Assembly (NCBI RefSeq): GCF_024505145.1
Contig: NZ_JANIAA010000001.1
Location: forward strand, 868,001 to 932,000
Reading direction: 5' to 3'
Length of the DNA stretch: 64,000 nt
DNA from: Streptomyces rugosispiralis
Lineage (GTDB): Bacteria > Actinomycetota > Actinomycetes > Streptomycetales > Streptomycetaceae
Part shown: piece after piece, positions 1 to 13,200 of the stretch
How the letters are laid out: each line of letters begins with the position of its first letter
How positions within the stretch are numbered: position 1 is the first letter of the stretch
Program-made: the position numbers and the translations under genes
The notes under the pieces: model-generated
The model's database searches: none
Told to the model about the DNA's origin: nothing
The model's input: the letters and a program-made list of their open reading frames with translations, nothing else

Positions 1-1
1 G

Positions 2-3000
2 GTGCGCCCGGCGGCGCACGTCCCGCTGCCGGTGGCCGACCTCACCGGCGCGGACGGGGACGCCGAGGCGCTGGACCGGCTGCTGCTGGCCGAGTACGCC
101 CGGCCGTTCGAGCTGCGGACCGGTCCGGCGCTGCGGGCGCTGCTGATCCGCCTGGCCGAGGACGCGCACGTACTGCTGCTCACGGCCCATCACATCGTCA
201 CCGACGGCTGGTCGATGGGGGTGCTGCAGGACGAGCTGTGCGCGCTGTACGACGCCGGGCCCGGCGCGGACCCGCTGCCCCCGGTGCCGGTGCAGTACCC
301 GGACTTCGCCGTGTGGCAGCGGGAGCGGCTCTCGGGGGCCGCCCTGGACCGTCAGCTCGACTACTGGAAGGGGCGGCTGGACGGGGTCGTCCCGCTGGAG
401 CTGCCCACCGACCGGCCCCGGCCCGCGGCGCCCACCTCGGCGGGGGCGATCCACGAGTTCACCGTGGGCCGCGCCACCGCGGACCGGCTGCGGGCGCTCG
501 CGGCGCACGAGCGGACCACGCTGTTCACGGCGCTGGTCGCCGCCTGCCAGGGGCTGTTCGCCCGCTGGTCGGGGCAGGACGACATCGCCATCGGCACCGT
601 CACCTCCGGCCGTGGCCGCACCGAACTCGAGCGCGCCGTCGGCTTCTTCGTCAACACGGTGGTGCTGCGCTCCGCGGTGGACACGGCCCGTTCCTACCGC
701 GAGCTGCTGGCCGACGCCGGGGCCACGGTGCTGGACGCCTTCGCCCATGACGAGGCGCCGTACCAGCGGCTGGTGGAGGCCGTGGGGGCGCGCCGGGAGG
801 CGGGCCGCAATCCGCTGTTCGACGCGATGGTGCTGCTGCACAGCGCGCCGAGGGGCGCGCCCCGGCTGTCCGGCCTGGCCGCGACGGGCGTGGCCGTGCC
901 GCGCCGGTCGGCCACCTTCGACCTCAGCGTCGAGTTCGTCGAGGACGGGGAGGAGCTGCGGGGGCTGCTGGAGTACAGCACCGAGCTGTTCGACCAGGCG
1001 ACCGCCGAGCGGATGGCGGGACATCTGCTGGTGCTGCTCGACGGGGTGGCCGCCGAACCGGACCGGCCGGTGCGCGAGCTGCCCCTGCTCACGGACGGGG
1101 AGCGGCGGCGGATGTCGGCCGCCGGGCACGGCCCCGTGCTCGCGGTCGAACCGGCCACGTTCCCGGCGGTGTTCGAGGCGGCGGCGGCCCGTACCCCGGA
1201 AGCCACGGCGCTGGTGGCCTCCGATGCCAGCTACGGCTTCGCGGAGCTGAACGCGGCCGCCAACCGGCTGGCGCATCATCTGATCGCCCGGGGCGTGGGC
1301 CCGGAGCGCGTGGTCGGGGTGCGGCTGCCCCGGACCTCCGACATGATCGTGGCGATCCTGGGTGTGCTCAAGGCGGGCGGGGTCTATCTGCCGCTCGATC
1401 CCGAACTCCCCGCCGAGCGCCTCGCGTTCCTCCTCGCCGACGCCGAGCCCGCGCTGGTGCTCGACGAGGCCGCCCTGCGCGCCGTCCCGGCCACGCTGCC
1501 GGTGGCGAATCCCACGGACGCGGACCGTACCGCCGCGCTGCGCCCCGACGGCGCCGCCTACGTCCTGTACACCTCGGGCTCCACCGGCCGCCCGAAGGGG
1601 GTGGCCGTGGAGCACCGGTCGATGGTCAATCTGCTGGTCGGCCACCGCGAGGGCTTCGTGGCCGAGGCGGGCGGCGGACCGCTGCGCGCGGCGCTGACCG
1701 CGTCGTTCTCCTTCGACACCTCGCTGGAGGGGTTGCTGCTGCTGGCCGACGGCCATGAGCTGCATCTCATCGACGAGGCCACCCGGCTCGACCCGGCCGC
1801 GCTCGTGGCACGCGTCGCCGAGCACCGTATCGACTTCCTCGACCTCACCCCCTCGTATCTGCGGCAGCTCCTCCCGGCCGGGCTGCTGGACCACCCCCGG
1901 CACCGGCCGCGGGTGCTGATGCTGGGCGGCGAGGCCATCGGCTCGTCGCTGTGGCGGCGGCTGGCGGACACGCCGGGGACGACGGCGTACAACTTCTACG
2001 GTCCGACCGAGTGCACCGTCGACGCGCTCGCCGCCCGGATCGGCGGCGCGGGGCGCCCGGTGGTGGGCCGCCCGCTGGGCAATCTGCGCGCCCATGTGCT
2101 CGACTCCCGGCTCCAGCCGGTGCCGGTGGGGGTGGCGGGTGAGCTGTATCTGGCGGGTGAGCAGGTGGCCCGGGGTTACCGGGGCCGTCCGGGGCTGACC
2201 GCGGCCCGCTTCGTGGCCGATCCGTACGGGCCCGCCGGGAGCCGGATGTACCGCACCGGCGACCTGGCCCGCTGGACCGCGGACGGGGAGCTGGACTACC
2301 TCGGCCGGGCCGACGACCAGGTGAAGATCCGGGGCCACCGGATCGAACCGGGCGAGATCGAGGCGGCGTTGCTGGATCTGCCGGCCGTCGCCGAGGCGGC
2401 CGTCGTCGCGGTGACCGACGACCGCGGCCACGTCCGGCTGGCCGCCTACTACGTGCCCGCGCCCGGCGGTGAGCCGCCCGCCTCCGGTGAGTTGCGCGCG
2501 GCCCTCGGGCGGACCCTGCCCGGCCATATGGTCCCCGGTGCCTTCGTCGCCCTCGACGCCATGCCGCTCAACACCAGCGGCAAGCTGGACCGCCGGGCGC
2601 TGCCCGCGCCGCGGCTCGACGCGGACCGGCCGGAGCGGGACACCACCGCGCCGCGTACCGAGGCGGAGCGGGAGCTGGCGCGGATCTGGGCCGAGGCGCT
2701 GGGCGCCCGGACCGTGGGGGTGAACGACAACTTCTTCGAGCTGGGCGGCGATTCGATCCTCAGCATCCAGATCGTCTCCCGCGCCCGCCAGGCCGGATTC
2801 GCGCTCACCTCGCGGGATGTCTTCCTGCACCAGACCATCGCCGAGCTGGCCGCGGCCGTGGCGCCGCGCGACGCGCCCGAAGCCGCCGCGTACGAGCCGG
2901 CCGAGGTGGCGGGTCCGGCGCCGCTCACACCGATCCAGCACTGGTTCTTCGCCACCCACGGCCCGCTGCGCCACTTCACCATGTCGATGGTCCTCGATCT

Positions 3001-4240
3001 CCCGCACGAGCTGGACGAGGGCGCGCTGGAGGCCGCGCTGGACGCGGTGGTCGCGCACCACCCGGCCCTGCGCACCCGGTTCGTCCAGGGCGAGGACGGC
3101 GGGTGGCGGCAGCTCGCGGACGGCGCGCCGGGCGGTCCGGTGCTGCGCCGCCACGATCTGTCCGGGCTGGGCGGCGCGGAGGGGACGGCGGCGGCAGAGG
3201 CGGCCGCGGAGGCCGCCCGTGCCGAACTCGACCTGGCCACCGGGGCGTTGCTGCGGGGCGCCCTGCTGCGGCGCGGGGCGGGGGCCCGGCCGCGGCTGTT
3301 CCTCACCGTGCACCACCTGGCCGTGGACAGCGTCTCGTGGCGCGTTCTGCTGGGCGATCTGGAGAGCGCCTACCGGCAGGCCGCCGCCGGGGAGCCGGTG
3401 CGTCCGGAGCCCGCCTCCACCTCCTTCACCACCTGGGCCCATCGGCTCGGCGAGCGGGTGCGGCGGGGCGAGCTGGACGGCGATCTGCCGTACTGGGAGG
3501 GGGTACTGCGGGCGGGCGGTACGGACCTTCCGGTGGACCGTCCCGGCACGGCCACCGCCGGGTCCACCCGCACCGTGCGCGTGACGCTCGACCGCGAGGT
3601 CACCGACGGGCTGCTGCGCCGGGTGCCCGGGGCGTACCGCACGCAGATCAACGATGTGCTCCTCGCCGCCCTGGGGCGGGTGCTCGCCGGGTGGACGGGC
3701 GAGGACCGGGTGCTGGTGGCCATGGAGGGCCACGGCCGGGAGGAGCTGGACGCGGCCGTCGACCTGTCCCGGACCGTGGGCTGGTTCACCACCCAGTACC
3801 CGGTGGCGCTGACGCTGCCCGGGGACGGCTGGGGCGCGGTGCTGAAGTCGGTGAAGGAGCAGCTCCGCGCGGTGCCGCACCGGGGGCTGAGCCATGAGGC
3901 GCTGGCGTATCTCAGCGCCCCGGACTCCCCCGCGCGGGCGCTCGCCGGCGCGCCGCTGCCGGGCATCTGCTTCAACTACCACGGCCAGTGGGACTCGGGC
4001 GGGGACGGCGGCGCGTTCACGCTCACCGGGGAGAGCCTGGGGCGGGATCTGGCCGCCGACGAGCCGTCGGTGTATCCGCTCGATGTGTCCGCCGTGGTGT
4101 CGGACGGTGAGCTGGAGCTGACCTGGCTGTACTCCGACCGGGTCCACGACGTGGCCACGGTGCGGGGGCTGGCGGACGGGATGCTCACGGCGCTGCGGGA
4201 GATCGTGGCGCACTGCGACGGACCGGACGCGGGCGGCCGG
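2..4240 (+). other. NRPS module 1 (C partial-A-T-E), D-residue
   Basis: C domain to about 1075 (HHIVTDGWS), A about 1165-2610, T about 2660-2865 with Ser at 2753-2755, E about 2920-4235 ([16 protein letters not shown]). Aligned by eye to the gramicidin PheA pocket, the ten specificity positions read D-T-E-D-M-G-F-V-D-K. The acidic residues at positions 239 and 278 suggest a basic or amide side chain, but I do not recognise the code. Residue set as D by the E domain. Confidence 0.85.
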
Positions 4241-7200
4241 ACCCCCTCCGACTTCCCGCTGGCCCGGCTGGACCAGGCCGCCGTCGACCGGCTGGTGGGC
4301 GACGGACGCCAGATCGAGGACGTCTATCCGCTGACCCCGCTTCAGGAGGGCATGCTCTTCCACCGGCTGGTCGGCGGCGAGGAGGACGTCTACCTCGACC
4401 AGGCCACGCTGATCCTGGACGGGGTGGGCGACCCGGAGGCGTTCGCCCGCGCCTGGCAGGAGACGGTGGACCGGACACCGGTGCTCCGTACCGGCGTCGT
4501 CTGGGAGGGCGTCGAGCGGCCGCTGCAGATCGTGCGCCACCGGGCCGGGGTGCCCGTGACCCTGCTGGACTGGCGCGGGCTGCCGGAGGAGCGGCGCGAG
4601 GCCGAGCTGGAGCGGTTCCGGGCCGAGGATCTGGCCCGGGGCATCGATCTGGCCGCGCCGCCGCTGATGCGGCTGGCCGTCGCCCGGCTGACCGACGCCC
4701 GGGTGGCGCTGATGTGGACCTCGCACCATCTGGTCCTGGACGGCTGGAGCCTGGCGCAGGTGTTCACCGAGGTGTGCGAGCGGTACACCGCGGCCGCTCA
4801 GGGACGTGCTCCGGCGCTCCCCGCCCGCCGCCCGTTCCGCGACTACCTGCAGTGGCTGGACGGGCGGGACGGACAGGAGGCCGAGCGCCACTGGCGGGAT
4901 GTGCTCGCCGGTTTCACCGCCCCGACCCCGCTGCCCGCCGACCGCGAGGCCATGGAGTCCCACCGGGCCCGGTCCTCGGCGACCGTGGCGGTGTCGCTCA
5001 CCCCCGAGGTGTCGGAGGAGCTGCGCCGTACGGCCCGGAGCGGCGGCCTGACCGTCAACACGATCGTGCAGGGCGCCTGGGCGCTGCTGCTGTCCCGGTA
5101 CGGCGGTGAGGAGGACGTGGTCTTCGGCACCACCGTCTCGGGCCGCCCGGCGGAGCTCGCCGGGGTCGAGTCGATGGTGGGGATGTTCATCAACACCCTG
5201 CCGACCCGGGTGCGGGTGGACACCGCCCGCAACACCGGGGACTGGCTGCGGGACCTTCAGATGGCGCAGTCCGCGTCCCGGCGTCACGAATCCGTCTCGC
5301 TGGCACAGGTGGCGGGCTGGAGCGAGATCCCGGCCGGGACTCCGCTCTTCGATTCGATGGTGGCCTTCGAGAACTACCCCTTTGACGACTCCTCGGCGCG
5401 CGAGGCGGGTCTGCGGATCGTCGAGGTCCGCTCGATCGACGCCACCAACTTCGGCCTGAGTCTGCGGGCCCATCTCTCCGACCGGCTGGGCTTCGACCTC
5501 GGCTATGACCCGGGGCTGTTCGACGCCCGGACCGCTGCCGCGCTGGCCGACCGGCTGTGCCGGCTGCTCACCGCGATCGCGGCCGACCCCGACCGTCCGC
5601 TGCGGGCGCTGCCGTGGACCACCGCCGAGGAGCGACGGCGGATCCTGGTGGACTGGGGCGGCGGCGACGCGGCCGGTGAGGCGCCGGAGCGGACGCTGGT
5701 GGAGCTGTTCGAGGAGCAGGCCGCCCGCGCCCCCGGGGCCATCGCCGTCTCCTGCGCCGGAGTGTCGCTCTCGTACGCCGAACTCGACGCGCGGGCGGGC
5801 CGGTTGGCGCATCGGCTGATCGCCGAGGGCGCCGGGCGGGAGCGGTATGTGGCGCTGGCGCTGCCCCGTTCGCCGGAGATGATCGTGGCGATCGTGGCGG
5901 TGCTGAAGACGGGGGCGGCCTATCTGCCCCTCGACCCGGACCAGCCGTCCGGCCGGATCGCGCGGATGCTCGCCGACGCCGAACCGGTGACCCTGCTGAC
6001 CACCGCGGCCTTCGCGGCACGGCTGGGTGGGGACGACGGCGCGGACCCCCGCGTGACCCGGCTGTGCCTGGACGACCCCGCCCTGCTCGCCGATCTGGAG
6101 CGCCGCCCCGCCACTCTCCCGGCCGGTTCCGGGCCACTGCCGGAGAGCCCCGCCTACGCCATCTACACCTCCGGGTCCACGGGCCTGCCCAAGGGCGTGG
6201 TGATCCCGCACTCCAATGTGGTCCGGCTGTTCTCCCGGACCCGGGAGTGGTTCGCGTACGACACGAGCGATGTGTGGACGCTGTTCCACAGCTACGCCTT
6301 CGACTTCTCCGTCTGGGAGATCTGGGGGCCGCTGCTGCACGGCGGCCGGCTCGTGGTCGTCCCGTACGCCGTCTCCCGCTCACCCGAGGACTTCCTGCGG
6401 CTGCTGGCGGACGAGGGGGTGACGGTGCTCAGCCAGACGCCGTCCGCCTTCCAGGGGCTGATGCGCGCCGACGAGGAGCGTCCGGGTGCCCAACTGGCCC
6501 TGCGCCGGGTGGTGTTCGGCGGTGAGGCGCTCGACGCGCGGCGGCTGGCGGGCTGGTACGCCCGGCATCCGGACACCTCGCCGGTGCTGGTCAACATGTA
6601 CGGGATCACCGAGACCACCGTGCATGTCACCTACGCCCCGCTGGACCGCGCCGCCACGTCCGTCGCGGCGAGCGCCATCGGCACCGGCATCCCCGATCTG
6701 CGGGTCCATGTGCTGGACGAGGCGCTGCAGCCGGTGCCACCGGGGGCGGTCGGCGAACTGTATGTGGCGGGGGCCGGGCTCGCCCGGGGCTATCTGCGCC
6801 GTCCGGGCCTGACCGCGTCCCGCTTCGTGGCCGATCCGTACGGACCCGCCGGGAGCCGGATGTACCGCACCGGCGACCTGGCCCGCTGGAGCGCGGACGG
6901 CGAGCTGGAGTATCTGGGCCGCGCCGACGACCAGGTGAAGATCCGTGGCTTCCGGATCGAGCCCGGGGAGATCGAGGCCGCGCTGGCCGCCCATCCGGGG
7001 GTCGGCGACGCGGTGGTGACCGTGCGGGAGGACCAGCCCGGGGTGCGGCGGCTGGTGGCCCATGTGGTGGCCGCCGGTTCGGCCGCGCCACCACAGGCCG
7101 GTGAGTTGCGGGAGTTCCTCCAGCGGTCGCTGCCCGCGCAGATGATCCCGGCGGCGTTCGTGGCGCTGGCCGCGCTGCCGCTGACCGCCAACGGCAAGCT

Positions 7201-10200
7201 GGACCGGCGTGCGCTGCCGGCGCCCGGCCTCGACGGCTTCGCGGCGAGCGCCGAGCGGATCGCCCCGCGCACCGAGGCCGAACGCACGGTGGCGCGGGTG
7301 TGGGCCGAGGTGCTCCCGGTCGAGGAGGCCGGGGCGACGGACGACTTCTTCGCCCTGGGCGGCGATTCGATCCTGGCCATCCGGGTGGCCTCCCGGCTGC
7401 GGGCGGCCTTCGGCGCCGAGGTCACCCCCCGCGCGCTGTTCACCCACACCACCGTGGCCGAGCTCGCCGCCGCGCTGAGCGCGCCGGAGACGGACGGAAC
7501 GCCGGATGACGGCGGGGCGGCGGACGCCATCCCGGCCGTGCCACGGGACGGTGAGCTGCCGTTGTCCTTCGCGCAGGCGCGCCTGTGGTTCCTGGACTCC
7601 TTCGACGGCGGCGGCACGGAGTATGTGACGCCGTTCGCGCTGCGGCTGCGCGGCCGCCTGGACACCGCCGCGCTGCGCACCGCACTGGACGCCCTGGTGG
7701 CCCGGCACGAGCCGCTGCGCACCACCTTCGCCGAGGTGGACGGCCGCGGGGTGCAGCGGGTGCACGCCCCGTATCCGGTGGCACTGCCGGTGCACGACCT
7801 GACGGACCACCCCGCCGCCGAGCGCGAGCGGGAGCTGGAGCGGCTGCTGGAGCGGGACGGCGCCACCCCCTTCGACCTGCGCACCGGGCCGCTGCTGCGG
7901 GCGTCCCTGATCCGGCTGGACGACGAGGAGCACGTGCTCACCCTGACGATGCACCACATCGTCACGGACGGCTGGTCCACGGCCGTCATCAGCGCCGACC
8001 TCAGCGAGCTGTACGGCGCGGCGGTCATGGCGCGGCGGCCCGCGCTCGCCCCGCTGCCGCTGGGGTACGCCGACTACGCGGCGTGGCAGCGTGATCCGCT
8101 CGGCGGCGCGGCACGGATGGAGCCGCAGCTCGAGTACTGGCGGGAGCGGCTGGCGGATCTGGCGCCGCTGGAGCTGCCGACCGACCGTCCGCGGCCGGCC
8201 GTGCAGACCAGATGCGGGGCGCTGCTGGAGTTCACCCTGCCCGCCGCGCTGGTGGAGCGGCTGCGCGCGGCCGGGCGGCGCCGCGACGGCACCCTCTTCA
8301 TGACGCTCCTCGCCACCTGCCAGGTGCTGCTGGCCCGCTGGTCGGGGCAGGAGGACATCGCGGTGGGCACCGTGACCTCGGGGCGGGAGCGGGCCGAACT
8401 GGAGCATCTGGTCGGGATGTTCGTGAACACGCTGGTGCTGCGCACCCGGGTGGCCGCCGACGAGCCGTTCGAGGAGCTGCTCACCCGGGTGCGGGGCACC
8501 GTGCTGGACGCCTTCGCCCACCAGGACGTGCCGTTCGAGCGGATCGTGGACGCGCTCCAGCCGGAGCGGGACACCAGCCGCACCCCGCTCTTCCAGGTCA
8601 TGGTGGCGCTGCACAACCTGGGCGCCGAGGTGCCCGACCTGCCCGGTCTCACCGTGGAGGCCGTACGGGTCCCGGGCCGGACCGCCGGTTTCGACCTGGG
8701 CTTCGACTTCGTGACGGGCCCCGGCGGCCTGACCGGCTTCGTGGAGTACAACACCGATCTGTTCGACGCGGCCACCGTGGAGCGGATGGTCCGTCAGCTC
8801 CGGCTGCTGCTGCGAGCGGTGGCCGAGGACACCGGGCGGCGGGTGGGCGAACTGCCGCTGCTGACCGCCGGGGAGCGGCGGACGGTGCTGGAGGAGTGGA
8901 ACGGCACCGCGCTCGCCGTGCCGGACACCACCTTCCCCGGGCTCTTCGAGGAGCGGGCCGCCCGCGCCCCGGGAGCCACCGCGCTGGTGGCCTCCGACGC
9001 CTCCTACGACTTCGCGGGGCTGAACGCGGCCGCCAACCGGCTGGCCCACCATCTGATCGCCCTCGGCGTGGGCCCGGAGAAGGTGGTCGCGGTCCGGCTT
9101 CCGCGCACCGCCGATCTGATGGTGGCCCTGCTCGCGGTCCTCAAGGCGGGCGGTACGCAGCTGTACGTGGACCCCGGACTGCCCGCCGAACGCGCGCGGT
9201 TCCTGCTGGACGACGCGGCGCCCGAGGTCGTCCTCACCCCCGAAACCCTGCGCGACGCGCCCCTCGACGGGCTGCCGGACACCGATCCCACCGACGCGGA
9301 CCGGCTGTCCCCGCTGCTGCCCGAGCACACCGCGTACATCACCTACACCTCGGGGTCCACCGGCCGCCCCAAGGGGGTCGCCGTCGAACACCGCCAGCTG
9401 GTCAACCTCTGCCTCGACCACCGGGCCGGGCTCATCGCCCCACACCAGGCCGAGGCGGGCCGTCCGCTGCGCTCGGCGCTGACCGCCGCGTTCTCCTTCG
9501 ACACCTCCTGGGAGGGCGCGGTGTTCCTGGCCTCGGGCCAGGAGGTGCATCTGGTGGACGACGCGATACGGCTCGACCCGGCCGCCCTCGTGGCGCTGGT
9601 CGAGGACCGTGGCCTGGACTTCCTGGACGTCACCCCGTCGTACCTGCATGAGCTGATGGCGGCCGGGCTGTTCACCGGGGACCGCCACCGTCCCCGGATC
9701 GTCATGGTGGGCGGCGAGGCCCTCGGGGCGGCGCTGTGGCGGGAGTTGCGCGCGGTGCCGGGCGTGGCGGCGTACAACTTCTACGGGCCCACCGAATGCG
9801 CCGTGGACGCGGTCTACGGCGAGCTGGCCGGTCTCGGTGACCGTCCGCTCATCGGACGGCCCGGCCGCAATCTGCGGGCGTACGTCCTGGACGGCGCGCT
9901 GCGGCCGGTGCCGCCCGGTGTCCCCGGTGAACTCCATCTGGCCGGGGCGCAGGTCGCCCGCGGCTATCTGCGCCGCCCCGGGCTCACCTCGGCGCACTTC
10001 GTCGCCGATCCGTACGGCCCTCCCGGCAGCCGGATGTACCGCACCGGCGACCGGGCGCGCTGGACGGCGGACGGGACGCTGGAGTTCCTGGGCCGCGCGG
10101 ACGAACAGCTCAAGATCCGCGGGTTCCGCATCGAGCCCGGCGAGATCGAGGCCGCGCTGCTGGGCCATCCGGCGGTGCAGGAGGCGGTGGTGGTGGCCCG

Positions 10201-13200
10201 CGAGGACACCGGCCACCGGCGGCTGGTGGCCTATCTGGTGACCTGCTCCGGCGTCCCGACCCACGCTCCCGACCCGGTGGAGCTGCGCGCCCTGCTCAAG
10301 CGCACCCTGCCCGACTACATGGTCCCGGCCGCCTTCGTGACGCTGGACCGGATGCCCCGCACCGACAGCGGCAAGGTGGACCGGCGTGCGCTGCCCGCTC
10401 CCCCGGACCGCCCGGAGCAGGGCTCGCCGTACGTGGCGCCCCGGACCCCCGCCGAGACGGTGCTGGCGGGCGTGTGGGCCGAGGTGCTGGGCGTCCCCGC
10501 GGTGGGGGTGGAGGACAACTTCTTCGCCCTGGGCGGCGATTCGATCCTGAGCATCCAGATCGTCTCCCGCGCCCGCCAGGCCGGGCTGACGCTCACCTCC
10601 AAGGACGTCTTCCGCCACCAGACCGTCGCGGAGCTCGCGCTGAGCGTCGAGACGGCCCGGCGGCAGCCGCCCGCCGAGACGGCCGGGGCGGTGGCCGGAC
10701 CGGCGCCGCTGACGCCCATCCAGCACTGGTACCTGGACGGGCGGCGGCCCGGGGACCGGCACCACTTCACCATGAGCCACCGGCTGGAGCTCACCGGCGA
10801 CCTCGACGAGGGCGCCCTGCGGCAGGCGGTGGACGCCCTGGTGGCGCACCACGCCGCGCTGCGCACCCGCTTCCTGGTCGTCGACGGGCAGTGGCGGCAG
10901 GAGGTTCTGCCCACCGCCCCCGGTGGCGTTCTGGAGCGGCACGATCTGTCCGGACTGGACGACGCGGGGCGCGCCGAAGCCGTACGGGAGGCCACGGTCG
11001 CGGCCCAGACGGGGCTGGACATCGCCGAGGGGGCCGTGCTGCGGGCGCTGCTGTTCACCTTCGGCCCCGGGCAGGCGCCCGAGTTGCTGCTCACCGCCCA
11101 CCATCTGGTGGTGGACGGCGTCTCCTGGCGGGTGCTGCTCGGAGATCTGGAAACCGCGTACCGGGGCGCCGCCGCCGGTGGCGCGCCCGCCCTGCCCCCG
11201 CCGAGCAGCGCCTTCACCCGGTGGGCCGCCCGGCTGGCGGACCATGTGCGCTCCGGCGGGCTCGACGGCGACCTGGCGTACTGGACGGGCGTGGCGCGCT
11301 CCGCGCCCGCCGCGCTCCCCGTCGACCGCGAGGGTCCCAACACCCATGAGACGGCGGCCACGGTGACCACGGTCCTCGGCCGGGCCGAGACCGAGGCGCT
11401 GCTGCGCCAGGTCCCCGGCGTCTACCGGACGCGGATCAACGACGTACTGCTCGCCGCGCTCGGCCGCAGCCTGGCGCGCTGGACCGGCGGGGACACCGTG
11501 CTGATCGGCGTGGAGGGACACGGTCGCGAGGATCTCTTCGAGGACCTGGACCTCTCCCGTACGGTCGGCTGGTTCACCGCCGAGTACCCGCTCGCGCTGG
11601 CCGTCGACGCCGGGGCGGGGTGGCGCGAGACCCTCCGGTCCGTCAAGGAGCAGCTGCGGGCCGTTCCGCACCACGGGCTCGGCCACGGAGCGCTGCGCCA
11701 GCCGGCCCCCGAGGGCTCCCCGGCCGCGGAGCTGCGCGACGGTCCGTCGCCGCAGATCGTCTTCAACTACCACGGCCAGTGGGACGTGGCCGCGGCCGAC
11801 GAGAGCGCCCCGGGCCTGTACCGCGCCGCCCTCCCGGTGACCGGCCAGGACGCCGCGCCCGGGGAGACCCGCCCGTGTCTGCTGGAGGTCACCGGGGCGG
11901 TCCAGGACGGCCGGCTGGAGCTGGGCTGGAGCTATCCGGCCCGGATGTACGACGAGGCGACCGTGCGCCGGGTCGCTGACGACTGCCTGGCCGCGCTGAA
12001 GGAGATCGTCGCGCACTGCGCGGAGCCCGGCGCGGGCGGGCGCACCCCGTCCGACTTCCCGCTCGCCCGGCTCGACCAGCGCCAGGTGGATCTGATCGCC
12101 GGTGACGGCGGCGCGGTGGAGGACGTGTATCCGCTGACCCCGCTCCAGGCGGGCATGCTCTTCCACGGTCTGGTGGACACCGGTGGCGCCTACTTCGACC
12201 AGATCGCCATCCGGATCGGCGGGATCGCCGACCCGGACGCGTTCGCGGCCGCCTGGCGGCGGGTGGTGGACCGTACGCCGGGCTTACGCACCTCCGTACG
12301 CTGGGAGGGGCTGGCCGAACCGGTCCAGGTCGTCCACCGCCGGGCCGAGCTGCCCACCGTCCGGCTGGACTGGCGGGAGTTGACGCCGTCCGCGCGGGAG
12401 GAGGCGCTGCGGCGGCTGCTGGCCGAGGACCGCGCCGCCGGGATGGAACTCACCTCGGCCCCGCTGAGCCGGATCGCGGTGGCCGGGCTGCCCGACGACG
12501 AGGTCATGCTGGTGTGGACCTCGCACCATCTGATGCTCGACGGCTGGAGCACCGGCCAGGTCTTCGCCGAGGTGTGCGGGACCTACGCGGCACTCGTGGC
12601 CGGGCGTTCGCCCCGGCCGCCCGCGCGCCGGGCCTTCCGGGACTTCCTGGGCTGGCTGGGTGAGCAGGACCAGGAGCGCGCGGAGCGCCACTGGCGCGAG
12701 GTGCTGGCCGGGTTCGGCACCCGCACGCCGCTGCCGTACGACCGGCCGCCCCGGGAGGCGCATCGCACCACCTCGACCGCGCTGACCCGGCTGGAGCTGA
12801 CCGAGGAGGTGTCCGCCCGGCTGCGGGAGACCGCGCGCGGTGGCGGGCTGACGGTCAACACGGTGGTGCAGGGCGCGTGGGCGCTGCTGCTCTCACGGTA
12901 CGGCGGTGTGCGCGACGTCGTGTTCGGCACCACCGTCTCGGGCCGTCCGGAGGGGCTGCCGGGCGTGGAGACGATGGTCGGCATGTTCATCAACACGGTC
13001 CCCACCCGGGCCGTGGCCGAGGGCGGCCGTGAGGTCGTGGCGTGGCTGCGGGAACTCCAGGAGCAGCAGAGCGAGTCCCGCCGCTTCGACTTCGTCGCCC
13101 TCCCCAGGATCCAGGCGCTCAGCGCGATCCCGGCCGGTGAGGCGCTCTTCGACAGCATGGTGGTGTTCGAGAACTACCCCTTCGACGAGGCGTCGGCGGC

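Noticed and set aside
6380..12166. A 1928-codon open frame on the strand opposite the NRPS
   Set aside because: It mirrors NRPS codon bias, gives Gly/Arg/His/Gln-rich sequence with no domain, and is a known effect of very high GC. The similar 15071-19588 minus-strand frame is rejected for the same reason.
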